Part shown: positions 18,788 to 27,600 of the stretch, piece after piece | Position numbering within the stretch: the first letter of the stretch is position 1 | Layout: every line of letters starts with the position of its first letter | Source of the DNA: Rhodothermus marinus DSM 4252 | Lineage (GTDB): Bacteria > Bacteroidota > Rhodothermia > Rhodothermales > Rhodothermaceae | DNA: 64,000 nt | NCBI RefSeq assembly: GCF_000024845.1 | Contig: NC_013501.1 | Location: 1,058,001-1,122,000, forward strand | Direction of reading: 5' to 3' | The notes under the pieces: generated by a model | Told to the model about the DNA's origin: nothing | What the model saw: the letters and a program-made list of their open reading frames with translations, nothing else | Databases searched by the model: none | Translations under genes and position numbers: made by a program

Positions 18788-19825
18788 CTATGCGTGCACG
18801 TCAGCAGGTGCAGGGGTAGGGAGCAGGCCGGCCGTCTGGGGCAGCCCCAGCAGCAGGTTCAGGTTCTGGACGGCCTGGCTGGCGGCACCTTTGAGCAGGT
18901 TGTCGAGCGCAAAGCCCACCACCAGGTGGCCATCGCGCACGATCCAGCCCAGGTCGCAGAACGGCGTGTGGACGGCGTAGCGCAGCTCGGGAAGCTGGTC
19001 GGGCCACAGGCGCACGAAGGGGGCCTGGCCGTAGGCGGCTTCGTACCAGCTGGCCACCTCATCGGCACCTATGCCGTCGGGCAGCGCCACGTGCACCGTG
19101 CCCCAGATACCGCGCGTCCATGGACCCGAGGCCGGTACGAACGCAATGTGCAGGCCGGTGCCGACCACCTGCTGCACCTCGGGCAGGTGCTGATGCGCCA
19201 GCACCTTGTAAGCGCGGACGTTCCCGTCGCGCTCGGGGAAGTGGGTGGTGGCTTTGGGCTTAACGCCGGAGCCGGAGGCTCCGGTCAGTGCCGTGACGGC
19301 AACCGTGGCGTCCTTGAGGTGCCGGCTCAACGGCCAGAGCGCCAGTGCCAGCCCTGTGGCAAAGCAGCCCGGATTGGCCAACAGGCGCGTGTCGGCGGCG
19401 TAGGGCGCATAGACTTCGGGCAGACCGTAGACGAACCGGCCGAGCAGCTCGGGAGCGGGGTGGTCGAACCCGAACCATGCCGGGTAGACAGCGGCTTCCC
19501 GAAAGCGAAAGTCGGCGCTCAGGTCGATGATGACGCCCGGGTAGCCGCTTTCGAGCAGATGCTGTACGGTGCGGGCACCCTGGCCGTGCTCGGCGGCAAT
19601 CAGCACGGCGTCCAGCTCCGAAAGCGCCAGCGCGTCTTCCTCAACGAACGTCAGCTCGGTCTGGCCCCGGAGTGCCGGATGGGCGTGCCAGAGCGGTCGT
19701 CCCGCGAATGTGCGGCTCGTGACGGCCACCAGCTGACAGTGCGGGTGAGCCAGCAGCAGGCGGATGAGTTCGCCGCCGACGTAACCGGCACCGTGCAGGA
19801 TGGCGATCCGTTTCGTTCCAGTCAT
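18788..19825 (-). CDS. argC: N-acyl-gamma-glutamyl-phosphate reductase ArgC
   Basis: 345 aa. The NADP-binding start RIAILHGAGYVGGELIRLL, the active-site cysteine in LLANPGCFATG and the later HQHLPEVQQVVG region identify ArgC, which reduces acylglutamyl phosphate to the semialdehyde. The residue before GAGYVGGEL is His, where family members usually have a small residue. The protein is otherwise complete. It lies 24 bases after the P-loop protein and is followed by a terminator. Confidence 0.94.
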   Translation of the reverse strand: MTGTKRIAILHGAGYVGGELIRLLLAHPHCQLVAVTSRTFAGRPLWHAHPALRGQTELTFVEEDALALSELDAVLIAAEHGQGARTVQHLLESGYPGVIIDLSADFRFREAAVYPAWFGFDHPAPELLGRFVYGLPEVYAPYAADTRLLANPGCFATGLALALWPLSRHLKDATVAVTALTGASGSGVKPKATTHFPERDGNVRAYKVLAHQHLPEVQQVVGTGLHIAFVPASGPWTRGIWGTVHVALPDGIGADEVASWYEAAYGQAPFVRLWPDQLPELRYAVHTPFCDLGWIVRDGHLVVGFALDNLLKGAASQAVQNLNLLLGLPQTAGLLPTPAPADVHA

Positions 19826-19849
19826 TGGACTCCTTTGCCCTCAGATACG

Positions 19850-20944
19850 TCAGGATACGGCGACAGCTACGCCATTACCGTTGTGGTAATGGGGTAAAGG
19901 GCGGACGGCCGTCCGCACCGAGCGGGCAACAAGTTGCCCGAGCGCTTCGGCGTCCTGACGGGCGTTGAGCGCCGGGATGCCCATGGCGTGCTGGATGTAC
20001 CGCTTGCCGACGGCGTTGTCGGTGACCGGACCGGTGATGACCGTGATCTGTGCGTGATAGCGCGTCCGGAAGAGCTGGTCGGCGGCCCAGGCCCCGGCCA
20101 GGTCGGTAGCGGCCACCACATGCGCCCGCGTAAAGCGCTGCAATTCTTTGTCGAGCAGCAGCTCATCGACGCCGTAGTAGCCGATGAATCCGTCGCCGAG
20201 TTCGACGACGATCACATCCGGCGCGAACGTGTTCAGGTGGGCGATGAGCCCTTTGGCCAGCGGTGCCATTTCCTTGTTGGTGGAGGAGACGACGCCCGCG
20301 TCGATGAACGTGACGCTGGCGATGGCGCCATTTTCTTCCATGAGTCGGGCATCGCGCAGCAGCGCCGCGCCGGTGAGCTTGCCTGCGGCCACGCGCAGGC
20401 CGTGTTCGCTCAGGTAGCGGATGATCTGGGCAGCGGCGAACGTCTTGCCCGTGTTCATCGAGGTGCCGCTGACCATGACCAGCGGGGCCGAGTGCGTGAG
20501 CGAAAAGACCGGCTCCAGCGCATGGTCCTGCACGCGGGCGTGCCGCTTCTGGCCGTCCACGTCCACCACGACGGCGCCCAGCACCTCCACGCGCAGCGCC
20601 GGACCCAGGTCCGGGTGGTCCGAGGTGCACTGGCCCAGGATGCCGCCCATGTTCAGGATGTGTAGCACGTCGCCCACCTGGATGCGACGAGGGATGCGGC
20701 CGCTGTACCCTTTGAGCGCCTGGCGTTCACCCAGGGCCCCCACGATCAGATCGCCCCGGCGGATCGTCTGGAACGTACCGTCGGTGCATTCCAGCTGGTT
20801 GTACGTGGTTTTTTCTTCGAGCGCCCGTACCACCAGGCAGTAGCCTTCTTCGGCCACGATGTACGAGGTGATCTCGAGCTCGTGGGAGAGCCGGCACGGG
20901 GCGGTGCTCGATCCGATCTTGTCGACGGTCAGTTGCTGGTACAT
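19850..20944 (-). CDS. P-loop protein of unknown function in the arginine operon
   Basis: 364 aa, not recognised as a known arginine enzyme. The N-terminal ~150 residues look beta-rich, with Cys and charged loops (GGILGQCTSDHPDLGP). A P-loop NTPase domain begins at GTSMNTGKT (residues 160-168), continues AAGKLTGAALLRDARLMEENGA, and has an acidic strand end VVVELGDGFIGYYG that could act as Walker B. The fold resembles the BioD/CobB/DUF1611 type of P-loop protein, but I cannot place it. It sits between argG (18 bases) and argC (24 bases), on the same strand, so it is almost certainly co-transcribed. It could be an accessory, regulatory or missing catalytic component of arginine synthesis. Confidence 0.7.
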   Translation of the reverse strand: MYQQLTVDKIGSSTAPCRLSHELEITSYIVAEEGYCLVVRALEEKTTYNQLECTDGTFQTIRRGDLIVGALGERQALKGYSGRIPRRIQVGDVLHILNMGGILGQCTSDHPDLGPALRVEVLGAVVVDVDGQKRHARVQDHALEPVFSLTHSAPLVMVSGTSMNTGKTFAAAQIIRYLSEHGLRVAAGKLTGAALLRDARLMEENGAIASVTFIDAGVVSSTNKEMAPLAKGLIAHLNTFAPDVIVVELGDGFIGYYGVDELLLDKELQRFTRAHVVAATDLAGAWAADQLFRTRYHAQITVITGPVTDNAVGKRYIQHAMGIPALNARQDAEALGQLVARSVRTAVRPLPHYHNGNGVAVAVS

Positions 20945-20962
20945 GGCTCCAGGTGTTTTGGG

Positions 20963-22189
20963 TTAAGCGGCCGTCTGGTTGGTTTCGTAGGAAGAAGCCG
21001 ACTGGCGGGCCCGGGCAGCCAGCAGGGCCTGCACGCCGTAGATGCGTGTAAAGCCCTGCGCGTCGCGCCCGTCCCAGAGCCGGTTCTGTTCGCCGTAGGT
21101 GGCAATCTTCGAATTAAACAGGGAATAGGGACTGTCGCAGCCGAGCACGTCGATGTGGCCCTTGAAGAGCCGCACGCGCACGGTGCCCGTCACGGTCTGC
21201 TGGGAGGAATCCAGAAACGCCTCGATGTCGCGCATGACCGGGTCGAAGTACTGGCCTTCGTGCAGCAGCATGCCGTAGAAGTCGGCCAGGTGGTCTTTCT
21301 GATACCGCTGCCAGCGCGTCAGCACGATCTTTTCCAGTTCCCGGTGCGCGGTGATCAGGATCAGGGCGGCGGGTGCTTCGAAGCCCACGCGGCCCTTGAT
21401 GCCCAGGATCGTATCGCCTACGTGGATGCCCCGGCCCACACCGTGGGCTGCACCGAGCTGGTTGAGGCGTTCGATCAGCGTGACCGGGTCCATCGCCTCG
21501 CCGTCGAGGGCGGTCGGGATGCCTTGCTCGAAGGCGATCGTCAGCTCCAGCGGCGTGTCGGGTGCCTGCGCCGGCGGGACCGTGTCGGGGTAGGCGTCGT
21601 CGGGCAGCGGCTCGGTGGTCGTGTGCGTCTCGCGCCCGCCGATCGTCGTGCCCCAGAGGCCCCGGTTGATCGAATAAGCCGTTTTCTTTTCCGGCACCTC
21701 GATGCCCCGTTCTTTCAGGTAGGCCGTGGCGGCCTCACGGCTGAGACCCAGCTCCCGGATTGGCGTCAGGATCTCCAGGTCGTCGGCCAGGATGCGTAGT
21801 GCCACGTCGAAGCGGACCTGGTCGTTGCCGGCGCCCGTCGAACCGTGCGCAATGGCCCGGGCACCGAGCTGGCGCGCCACCTCTACTACCTTGCGGGCCT
21901 GTACGATGCGCTCCGGACCCACGCAGAGCGGATAGACGCCGCCACGCAGCACGTTGCCCTTGATCAGGTAGCTCAGATGATCCCGAAACAGGTCGTGGCG
22001 GCCGTCGATCGTGAAGTGGCCGGCCGCGCCGAGCTTCTGCGAAAGCGCCTCGATCTCGGCGATGGCCGCTTCGGTCAGGCCGCCCGTGTTGACGGTGACC
22101 GTGTAGACCGGTTCGCCGTACGTTTCCCGCAGGTAGGGGACGCAGAACGAAGTATCCAGACCGCCGCTGAATGCCAGAACGATGGACAT
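20963..22189 (-). CDS. argG: Argininosuccinate synthase
   Basis: 408 aa. The ATP-pyrophosphatase motif AFSGGLDTSF (residues 6-15), the early GNDQVRFDV, the TTTEPLPDDAYPD region and DPVTLIERLNQLGAAHGVGRG are all ArgG signatures. It condenses citrulline and aspartate with ATP. It is the first structural gene of the operon and starts 28 bases after a terminator-like hairpin that follows an arginine-rich leader ORF. Expression is therefore likely controlled by attenuation. argH, argE and an acylglutamate synthase are not in the window. Confidence 0.96.
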   Translation of the reverse strand: MSIVLAFSGGLDTSFCVPYLRETYGEPVYTVTVNTGGLTEAAIAEIEALSQKLGAAGHFTIDGRHDLFRDHLSYLIKGNVLRGGVYPLCVGPERIVQARKVVEVARQLGARAIAHGSTGAGNDQVRFDVALRILADDLEILTPIRELGLSREAATAYLKERGIEVPEKKTAYSINRGLWGTTIGGRETHTTTEPLPDDAYPDTVPPAQAPDTPLELTIAFEQGIPTALDGEAMDPVTLIERLNQLGAAHGVGRGIHVGDTILGIKGRVGFEAPAALILITAHRELEKIVLTRWQRYQKDHLADFYGMLLHEGQYFDPVMRDIEAFLDSSQQTVTGTVRVRLFKGHIDVLGCDSPYSLFNSKIATYGEQNRLWDGRDAQGFTRIYGVQALLAARARQSASSYETNQTAA

Positions 22190-22217
22190 CGTGTTCGCTT
22201 CGTTGGACTACAGGGTG

Positions 22218-22255
22218 AAAAAGAAAGGCGCCGGCTCCTCAACGGAACCGGCGCC
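22218..22255 (-). terminator. Attenuator terminator in the argG leader
   Basis: On the minus strand the 5' arm GGCGCCGGTTCC (plus 22244-22255), a five-base loop and the 3' arm GGAGCCGGCGCC (plus 22227-22238) form a 12-base-pair stem with one G-U pair. TTTCTTTTT follows. It stands between the leader stop codon and the argG ATG. The 5' arm is also complementary over 11 bases to the leader message at plus 22312-22322, giving an alternative antiterminator. Confidence 0.82.
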
Positions 22256-22286
22256 CTGTCTATTTTCGATCGTTCAGTTTAACACG

Positions 22287-22382
22287 TTACCAGACTGCCA
22301 CAGGACAGGATGCGCCGGTTCCACCCCCGCGGGGGCGACGGGGACGTCGCACAGGTCGGATGGGTCGAACCGGCTGCATCAT
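22287..22382 (-). CDS. Arginine-rich leader peptide of the arg operon
   Basis: A 31-codon ORF (ATG at 22382, a second ATG at 22379, TAA at 22287). A longer form from the ATG at 22403 would be nearly leaderless. After MMQPV the peptide has seven arginines in thirteen residues (RPIRPVRRPRRPR, codons at plus 22329-22367), then GGGTG and an ordinary tail. It lies just after a TTGACA-N17-TATCCT promoter and 31 bases before an intrinsic terminator, all upstream of argG. The peptide probably has no function of its own. Ribosome stalling at its arginine codons when charged tRNA-Arg is scarce would let the message at 22312-22322 capture the 5' arm of the terminator, so argG is transcribed. This reading is inference from the arrangement. 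Confidence 0.78.
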   Translation of the reverse strand: MMQPVRPIRPVRRPRRPRGGGTGASCPVAVW

Positions 22383-22413
22383 ATGGAATGTCTGCGGCAG
22401 CATGATGGCTGCA

Positions 22414-22442
22414 AGGATACGACAAAATATCGCCCCTGTCAA
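22414..22442 (-). promoter_or_regulatory. Promoter of the arginine leader and operon
   Basis: Minus strand: TTGACA (plus 22437-22442), a 17-base spacer, TATCCT (plus 22414-22419). A start about seven bases downstream puts the leader ATG at 22382 some 25 bases into the transcript. Confidence 0.75.
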
Positions 22443-22458
22443 GAGGGTGCACGTTTTC

Positions 22459-23484
22459 TTAACCGAAAGCGCTGCTTTGTTCCCCATCGCCATTTGAGGC
22501 CGGCCGCATCCAGGTGGCGCGTTCGAACGCCTTGGCCTCGTCGATAAAGAGCTGGCGGTGCGGGAAGGGAATCTCGATGTCGGCCTTGCGCAGCGCCTCA
22601 CGGATTTTTTCGGTGTACTCGAATTTCATCGGCACGGCGTCGTGCGGATTCCGGATGTAAAGCCGGAGTACCATGTCGACGCTCGAGTCGTTCAGCTTCG
22701 TGACTACCACCGAGGGGGGATAGTCGGGGTGCAGGCGCTCGTCGCCTTCGGTCAGGCGCAGCACCACGCGCCGCGCTTCTTCAGGATATTCCTTGTAGGC
22801 GATGCCGAAGGGAATCTCAATACGCAGGGCGTCTTTGAGGCCGTAGTTGATCAGCTTCTGGTTGATCATCTGAACGTTCGGCATCACCATCACCTCGTTA
22901 TTGAGCGTGCGCACGCGCGTCGAACGCAGCGTGATTTCTTCGACGATCCCGTAGGTCCCGCTGATCTCGACGGGATCGCCCACGCGGAAGGGGCGGTCGA
23001 TCAGAATGGTGAGGCCGGAGATGAAGTTTTCGAGCGTATCGCGGGCGGCAAAGCCGATGGCGATACCGGCAATGCTGAGTCCGGCCAGCAGGGCGGTGAC
23101 GTTGATCCCGAGCTGGGCCAGCACCATGACCGTGATGAACGACAGCCCGATGAGCCGGTAGGAGCGCATGAGCAGGTGCTCGAGCGTCGCGTCGATGCGG
23201 CGGCTGTGCCGCAACGCACGCCGGAGCACGGCGCCCACCACGCGATAGATCGCGTAGAAGAAAAGAAAAACGAACAGCGCGCCGGTCAGGCGTGGAATGG
23301 CCGAAACGGCCAGCCCGGCCAGTCCTTCCTGAATGCGAGGCAGCACCTGGTCCCACTGTCCGCTGACCAGGAGCTGGCCGGTGGCGCTCACCTGCTGGCT
23401 CAGCTCGGTGATCACGTCGGCGGTGTCGGGCGCGGCCGCCTGCGTATCGGCCAGCGTCTGAAGCGTGTCGGCCTGCAGGATCAT
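22459..23484 (-). CDS. MscS-family mechanosensitive channel
   Basis: 341 aa. A signal-like/periplasmic N-terminal stretch of about 65 residues is followed by three hydrophobic helices, the last being the pore helix LLAGLSIAGIAIGFAA. Then come the MscS beta domain (FRVGDPVEISGTYGIVEEITLRSTRVRT) and the alpha/beta domain up to EIPFPHRQLFI. It opens on membrane tension to release solutes under osmotic downshift. Its start overlaps the folD stop in an ATGA, so they form one operon. The arg promoter begins 16 bases before its stop codon on the map. Confidence 0.92.
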   Translation of the reverse strand: MILQADTLQTLADTQAAAPDTADVITELSQQVSATGQLLVSGQWDQVLPRIQEGLAGLAVSAIPRLTGALFVFLFFYAIYRVVGAVLRRALRHSRRIDATLEHLLMRSYRLIGLSFITVMVLAQLGINVTALLAGLSIAGIAIGFAARDTLENFISGLTILIDRPFRVGDPVEISGTYGIVEEITLRSTRVRTLNNEVMVMPNVQMINQKLINYGLKDALRIEIPFGIAYKEYPEEARRVVLRLTEGDERLHPDYPPSVVVTKLNDSSVDMVLRLYIRNPHDAVPMKFEYTEKIREALRKADIEIPFPHRQLFIDEAKAFERATWMRPASNGDGEQSSAFG

Positions 23485-24362
23485 GCGTAGGCGTAGCGTC
23501 GCTGGGCGGCGTAGAGCGTGTTGCGGAGCAGCAGGGCGATCGTCATCGGGCCAACGCCGCCGGGCACCGGAGTGATCCAGCTGGCTTTTTCGGCCACGGC
23601 CTCGAAGTCCACGTCGCCTACCAGCCGGTAGCCCCGGGGATGCGAGGGATCGTCCACCCGGTTGATGCCCACGTCGATGACGACGGCTCCTTCGCGCACC
23701 ATGTCGGCCGTAATGTAGCGCGGACGACCGATGGCGGCCACCAGGATGTCGGCCGTGCGCGTCAGGGCGGCCAGATCCCGCGTGCGGCTGTGGCAGACCG
23801 TGACGGTGGCATCGATGCCGCGGTGCAGCAGCAGGGCGGCCAGCGGACGTCCCACGATGTTTGAGCGCCCTACCACCACGGCATGCTTGCCGGTGGTTTC
23901 GATGCCGCTGCGCCGGAGTAGCTCCAGAATGCCGGCCGGCGTGGCCGGCACGAAGCCGGGTTCACCCAGCAGCAGACGGCCGGCATTGACCGGATGAAAG
24001 CCGTCCACGTCTTTGTCGGGACGAATCGCGTTCAGCACACGGCTCGGGTTGATATGGTCGGGCAGTGGAAGCTGCACCAGAATACCGTCCACGCCGTCGT
24101 CTTCGTTCAGGCGGGCGATTTCGGCCAGCAGTTCGGCTTCGGAAATGGACGTGTCGAAGTGCAGCGTGTCGCTGGCAATGCCCACTTCGGCGGCGGCTTT
24201 CGTTTTGCCACGCACGTAGGAAGCCGAGGCCGGATTGTCGCCCACCAGGATGACGGCCAGATAGGGCGGCCGGTTACCGGCCTGCACCCAGGCGTCAACT
24301 TCGGCCTTCACTTCGGCGCGCACCTGGGCCGCGATCGCTTTGCCGTCGATAATCTGTGCCAC
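23481..24362 (-). CDS. folD: Bifunctional methylenetetrahydrofolate dehydrogenase/cyclohydrolase
   Basis: 293 aa. The catalytic Lys lies in YVRGKTKAAAEVGI, the substrate loop is GILVQLPLPDHI, and the NADP-binding motif is VVVGRSNIVGRPLAALLL. PVPGGVGPMTIALLLRNT closes the protein, all as in FolD. It interconverts 5,10-methylene- and 10-formyl-tetrahydrofolate in the cytoplasm. It is the first gene of the folD-mscS pair and divergent from porU. Confidence 0.96.
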   Translation of the reverse strand: MAQIIDGKAIAAQVRAEVKAEVDAWVQAGNRPPYLAVILVGDNPASASYVRGKTKAAAEVGIASDTLHFDTSISEAELLAEIARLNEDDGVDGILVQLPLPDHINPSRVLNAIRPDKDVDGFHPVNAGRLLLGEPGFVPATPAGILELLRRSGIETTGKHAVVVGRSNIVGRPLAALLLHRGIDATVTVCHSRTRDLAALTRTADILVAAIGRPRYITADMVREGAVVIDVGINRVDDPSHPRGYRLVGDVDFEAVAEKASWITPVPGGVGPMTIALLLRNTLYAAQRRYAYA

Positions 24363-24465
24363 GACCTTTTCGGTTGGTTGCTCGTTGCGGGTTGCTCCAT
24401 AAACTACGGAACCGCGCGCTCCGGGGAAATGCGAAACCTTATGAAATAAAAAGGCGCAGGCGTAC

Positions 24466-24497
24466 TTGACCTTTAACGGGGCCGGTCGATAACTTTA
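24466..24497 (+). promoter_or_regulatory. Probable porU promoter
   Basis: TTGACC (24466-24471) and TAACTTTA (24490-24497) are 18 bases apart. The -10 element also fits the Bacteroidota TAnnTTT pattern. It would leave an untranslated leader of about 100 bases before porU. Confidence 0.5.
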
Positions 24498-24624
24498 ACA
24501 GAAGCGCGATCAACCGTTCACCTTTCGGCTCCTGCGTATCGCGACAGCGGGTACCACGTTGTAGTTTGAAGACGGCATCCGATCGGGTGCCAGAAGCATG
24601 AAGTCCGTGGTGTATACCGAGAGC

Positions 24625-27600
24625 ATGTGCATACGCAGGAGCGTGGCCTGTCTGCTGGGAGGCTGGCTGGCGCTGAGCGCCGCGGCCCAGCCGGTCACGG
24701 TCCGTTCGCTGGGAAGCACGCCGCAGGGTGACGTGCTGGAAGTGGTGGCGCAGTGGGTGCTCCCGCTGGCAGCGGCGCTCGACTCGGCCGGTGTATCGGC
24801 GCTTTCGTGGAAGGCCGTCGTGGCGGCTACTGGCAGCGCCTGGGAGACGTCCGAGACGATCTGGCTTCCCGCACCGGTAACGCCACGCGTCGAAATCGTG
24901 GCGGCCGACTACGAAGAGGTGCCACTGGCACTGGGAGCGGAGGGGGCGTCGCTGGCCGCCTGGCTCAACCAGCCACCCGTTGAGGTGGTGGGCGTGGGCA
25001 TGGAGCGCCGCCGTCCGGCCGCCACGCTGAATGCCCGCCTGCTGGTCTACGACGAAGCCCGGCAGGTACTCCGGCGCTACCGCCGGTTGCAGGTACAGTT
25101 ACGTTACCCCGTGGCACGGACTTCCATTCTGGGCACGAGCCTGCGACCGTCGAATAATCCGCATCTGCAGGTCACCCGCAGCGTGCTGGCCGACGGGGCC
25201 ATCGTCAAGTTCCCGATCCGGGAAGAAGGCATCTACCGTATCGATCGGCCCACGCTGGCCGAACTGCTGGCGCGCGTCGGGCGCTCCGTGGACGAGATCG
25301 ACCCCCGTCAGCTTCAGCTCTACGGCAACGGTGGCCGTCCCCTTCCGGCCCTGAACAGTGCGCCGCGCCCGGCCGATCTGATCGAAAACCCGGTCCTGGG
25401 CGTCGGGCTCGACGACGGTTCCTTCGACGAAGGCGATGCGCTGATCTTCTACGCGGCCGGTGTGCAGGGGTGGACCTACAACGCGCAGCGGGGCGAGTGG
25501 GAGCATTACACGCACCCGTTTTCCAATGCGAACTATTACTTTCTCAAGGTGGGAGACCGAGCAGGGCGCCGGATTGACACGGTGCCGTTCCCGAACGCCC
25601 CCGATGTGCAGCCGGTCGCGCAGCTCACCGGACGCTACGTGGTCGATCCGGAAGATTTCCTCTGGAGTAAGGAGGGGATTGCCGAGGGGAAGGGCAGCGG
25701 GCTGACCTGGGTAAGCGTGCCGATCAGTCCGGCCGGACGCCTGCGCATTCTGGAAGGCGTGACGCCGCCGGGTTTGACGGCCGGGACCGTCACCTACCGC
25801 GCCCGTGTGGCGATTCAATCGAATCCGGCAGCCTACGCCATATTCGTTTCACGGGGACAGGAACTGGCCCGCGCCTCGGCCGGGGTGGTCTTCCCGGATC
25901 CGGAAAGTCCTGTCGCGCGGGCCACGGAGGCAACCTTCACGCAGGCGCTGGCCACGGCCACGCCGCTGGAGCTGGAGATGACGCTGACGAACCCCGGGGG
26001 CGATCCACGGGCGGCGCTCGAGTGGCTGCGCGTGTTCTACCCCATGCGGCTGGTGGCCACCGAGGGCTACCTGCGCTTTTTTACGCCGCCGGGCCAGACC
26101 GGCACCTTCGAATTTCTGCTGGAGGGCTTTGCCGAAGCGCCGCAGGTGTGGGACGTGACCGAACCGGGCACCATGTATCGACTGGAGGTGCGGGCGACGT
26201 CCGGTGGGTATCGCGTGCAGGTGGTCTGCAACGATCCGGAACGCCCCCGCGAACTGGTGGCCTTTACGCCGAACGCCGTGCGTCCGCTCGATCCGTCCGG
26301 CGCCCGCCGCGTGCCCAACCAGAACCTGCACGGCATCGATTTCTACCCGGATCTGGCGATCATCACGGCCGATACGTTCCGCGTCTATGCCGAACAACTG
26401 GCCGAACACCGGCGCGACCAGGGACTCCGCGTGGTGGTGGCTACTGTCGAGCAGATCTACAACGAGTTTTCAGGCGGGGTGCCCGACATGCGGGCCGTGC
26501 GCGACTACCTGAAGTTCCTCTACGACCGGGCGCCCGACGAATCGTCGCTCCTGCGCTACGCGCTGCTTTTCGGCGACGGGCACTACAACTACCGGGAGCT
26601 CTGGCAGAAGCCGACGCTGAAAAACTGGGTGCCGCCTTACGAGACGGTCGATTCCTACCACCCGATCAACTCCTACACGAGCGACGACTACTTCGGGCTG
26701 CTCGACGACGACGAAGGCCTCTGGCCTGACTACGGCGCCGGCGCCTACAGCACGGAACGGCTGGATCTGGGCATCGGCCGCCTTCCGGTGCAGACGCCCG
26801 AGGAGGCGCAGCAGGTGCTCGACAAAATCTTGCGCTACGAAAACCCGGCCACCTACGGGCCCTGGCGCATGCGCTACACGTTCGTGGCCGACGACGGCCC
26901 GACGGGGGTGGCCGCGCAGCAGAACGACCTGGACCTGCACGTGCAGAACATCGACGTGGTGGCCGAGGAAGTGAAACAGTACTTCCCGGCCATCGACGTG
27001 CAGAAGATCTATGCTGTGTCCTACCCGCGCGTGTTCATGGGCATCTGGCGCATTCCCGATGCCCGGCGCGACATTCTGCGCGTGCTGGAAGAAGGCACGC
27101 TGGTGATCAACTACAGCGGACACGGCAGCAGCGACGTGCTCGCGCAGGAAGAGATCTTTACCAAAGACGACGCGGCCGCGCTGACCAACCGCGATCGCCT
27201 GGCCGTCTTTATCACGGCCACCTGCACCTGGGGCCGCTGGGACATGACCGAGGCGCAAAGCGGGGGCGAAGTGCTCCTGCTGAATCCCAATGGTGGCGCC
27301 GTGGCCGTCTTCAGCGCCGTGCGGCTCGTTTACACGTCGGCGGACACGAGTGTGCTGAACGTGGGCCTGAACCGCATGCTCAACAAGTACCTGTTCCGGC
27401 CGGAGCCGGACGGACAGATGCCCCGGCTGGGCGATGCGCTGCGCCGCATGAAGAACACGCGGGCCGGGCTGCAGAACAACAACCGGCGCTTCAACCTGCT
27501 GGGCGATCCGACGCTGCGCATCGGCTTCCCGCATCGGCGCGTCGTAGTGGAAAGCATCAACGACCAGGCGCCGGATCCCGCACAGCCGGTGCCCATGCGG

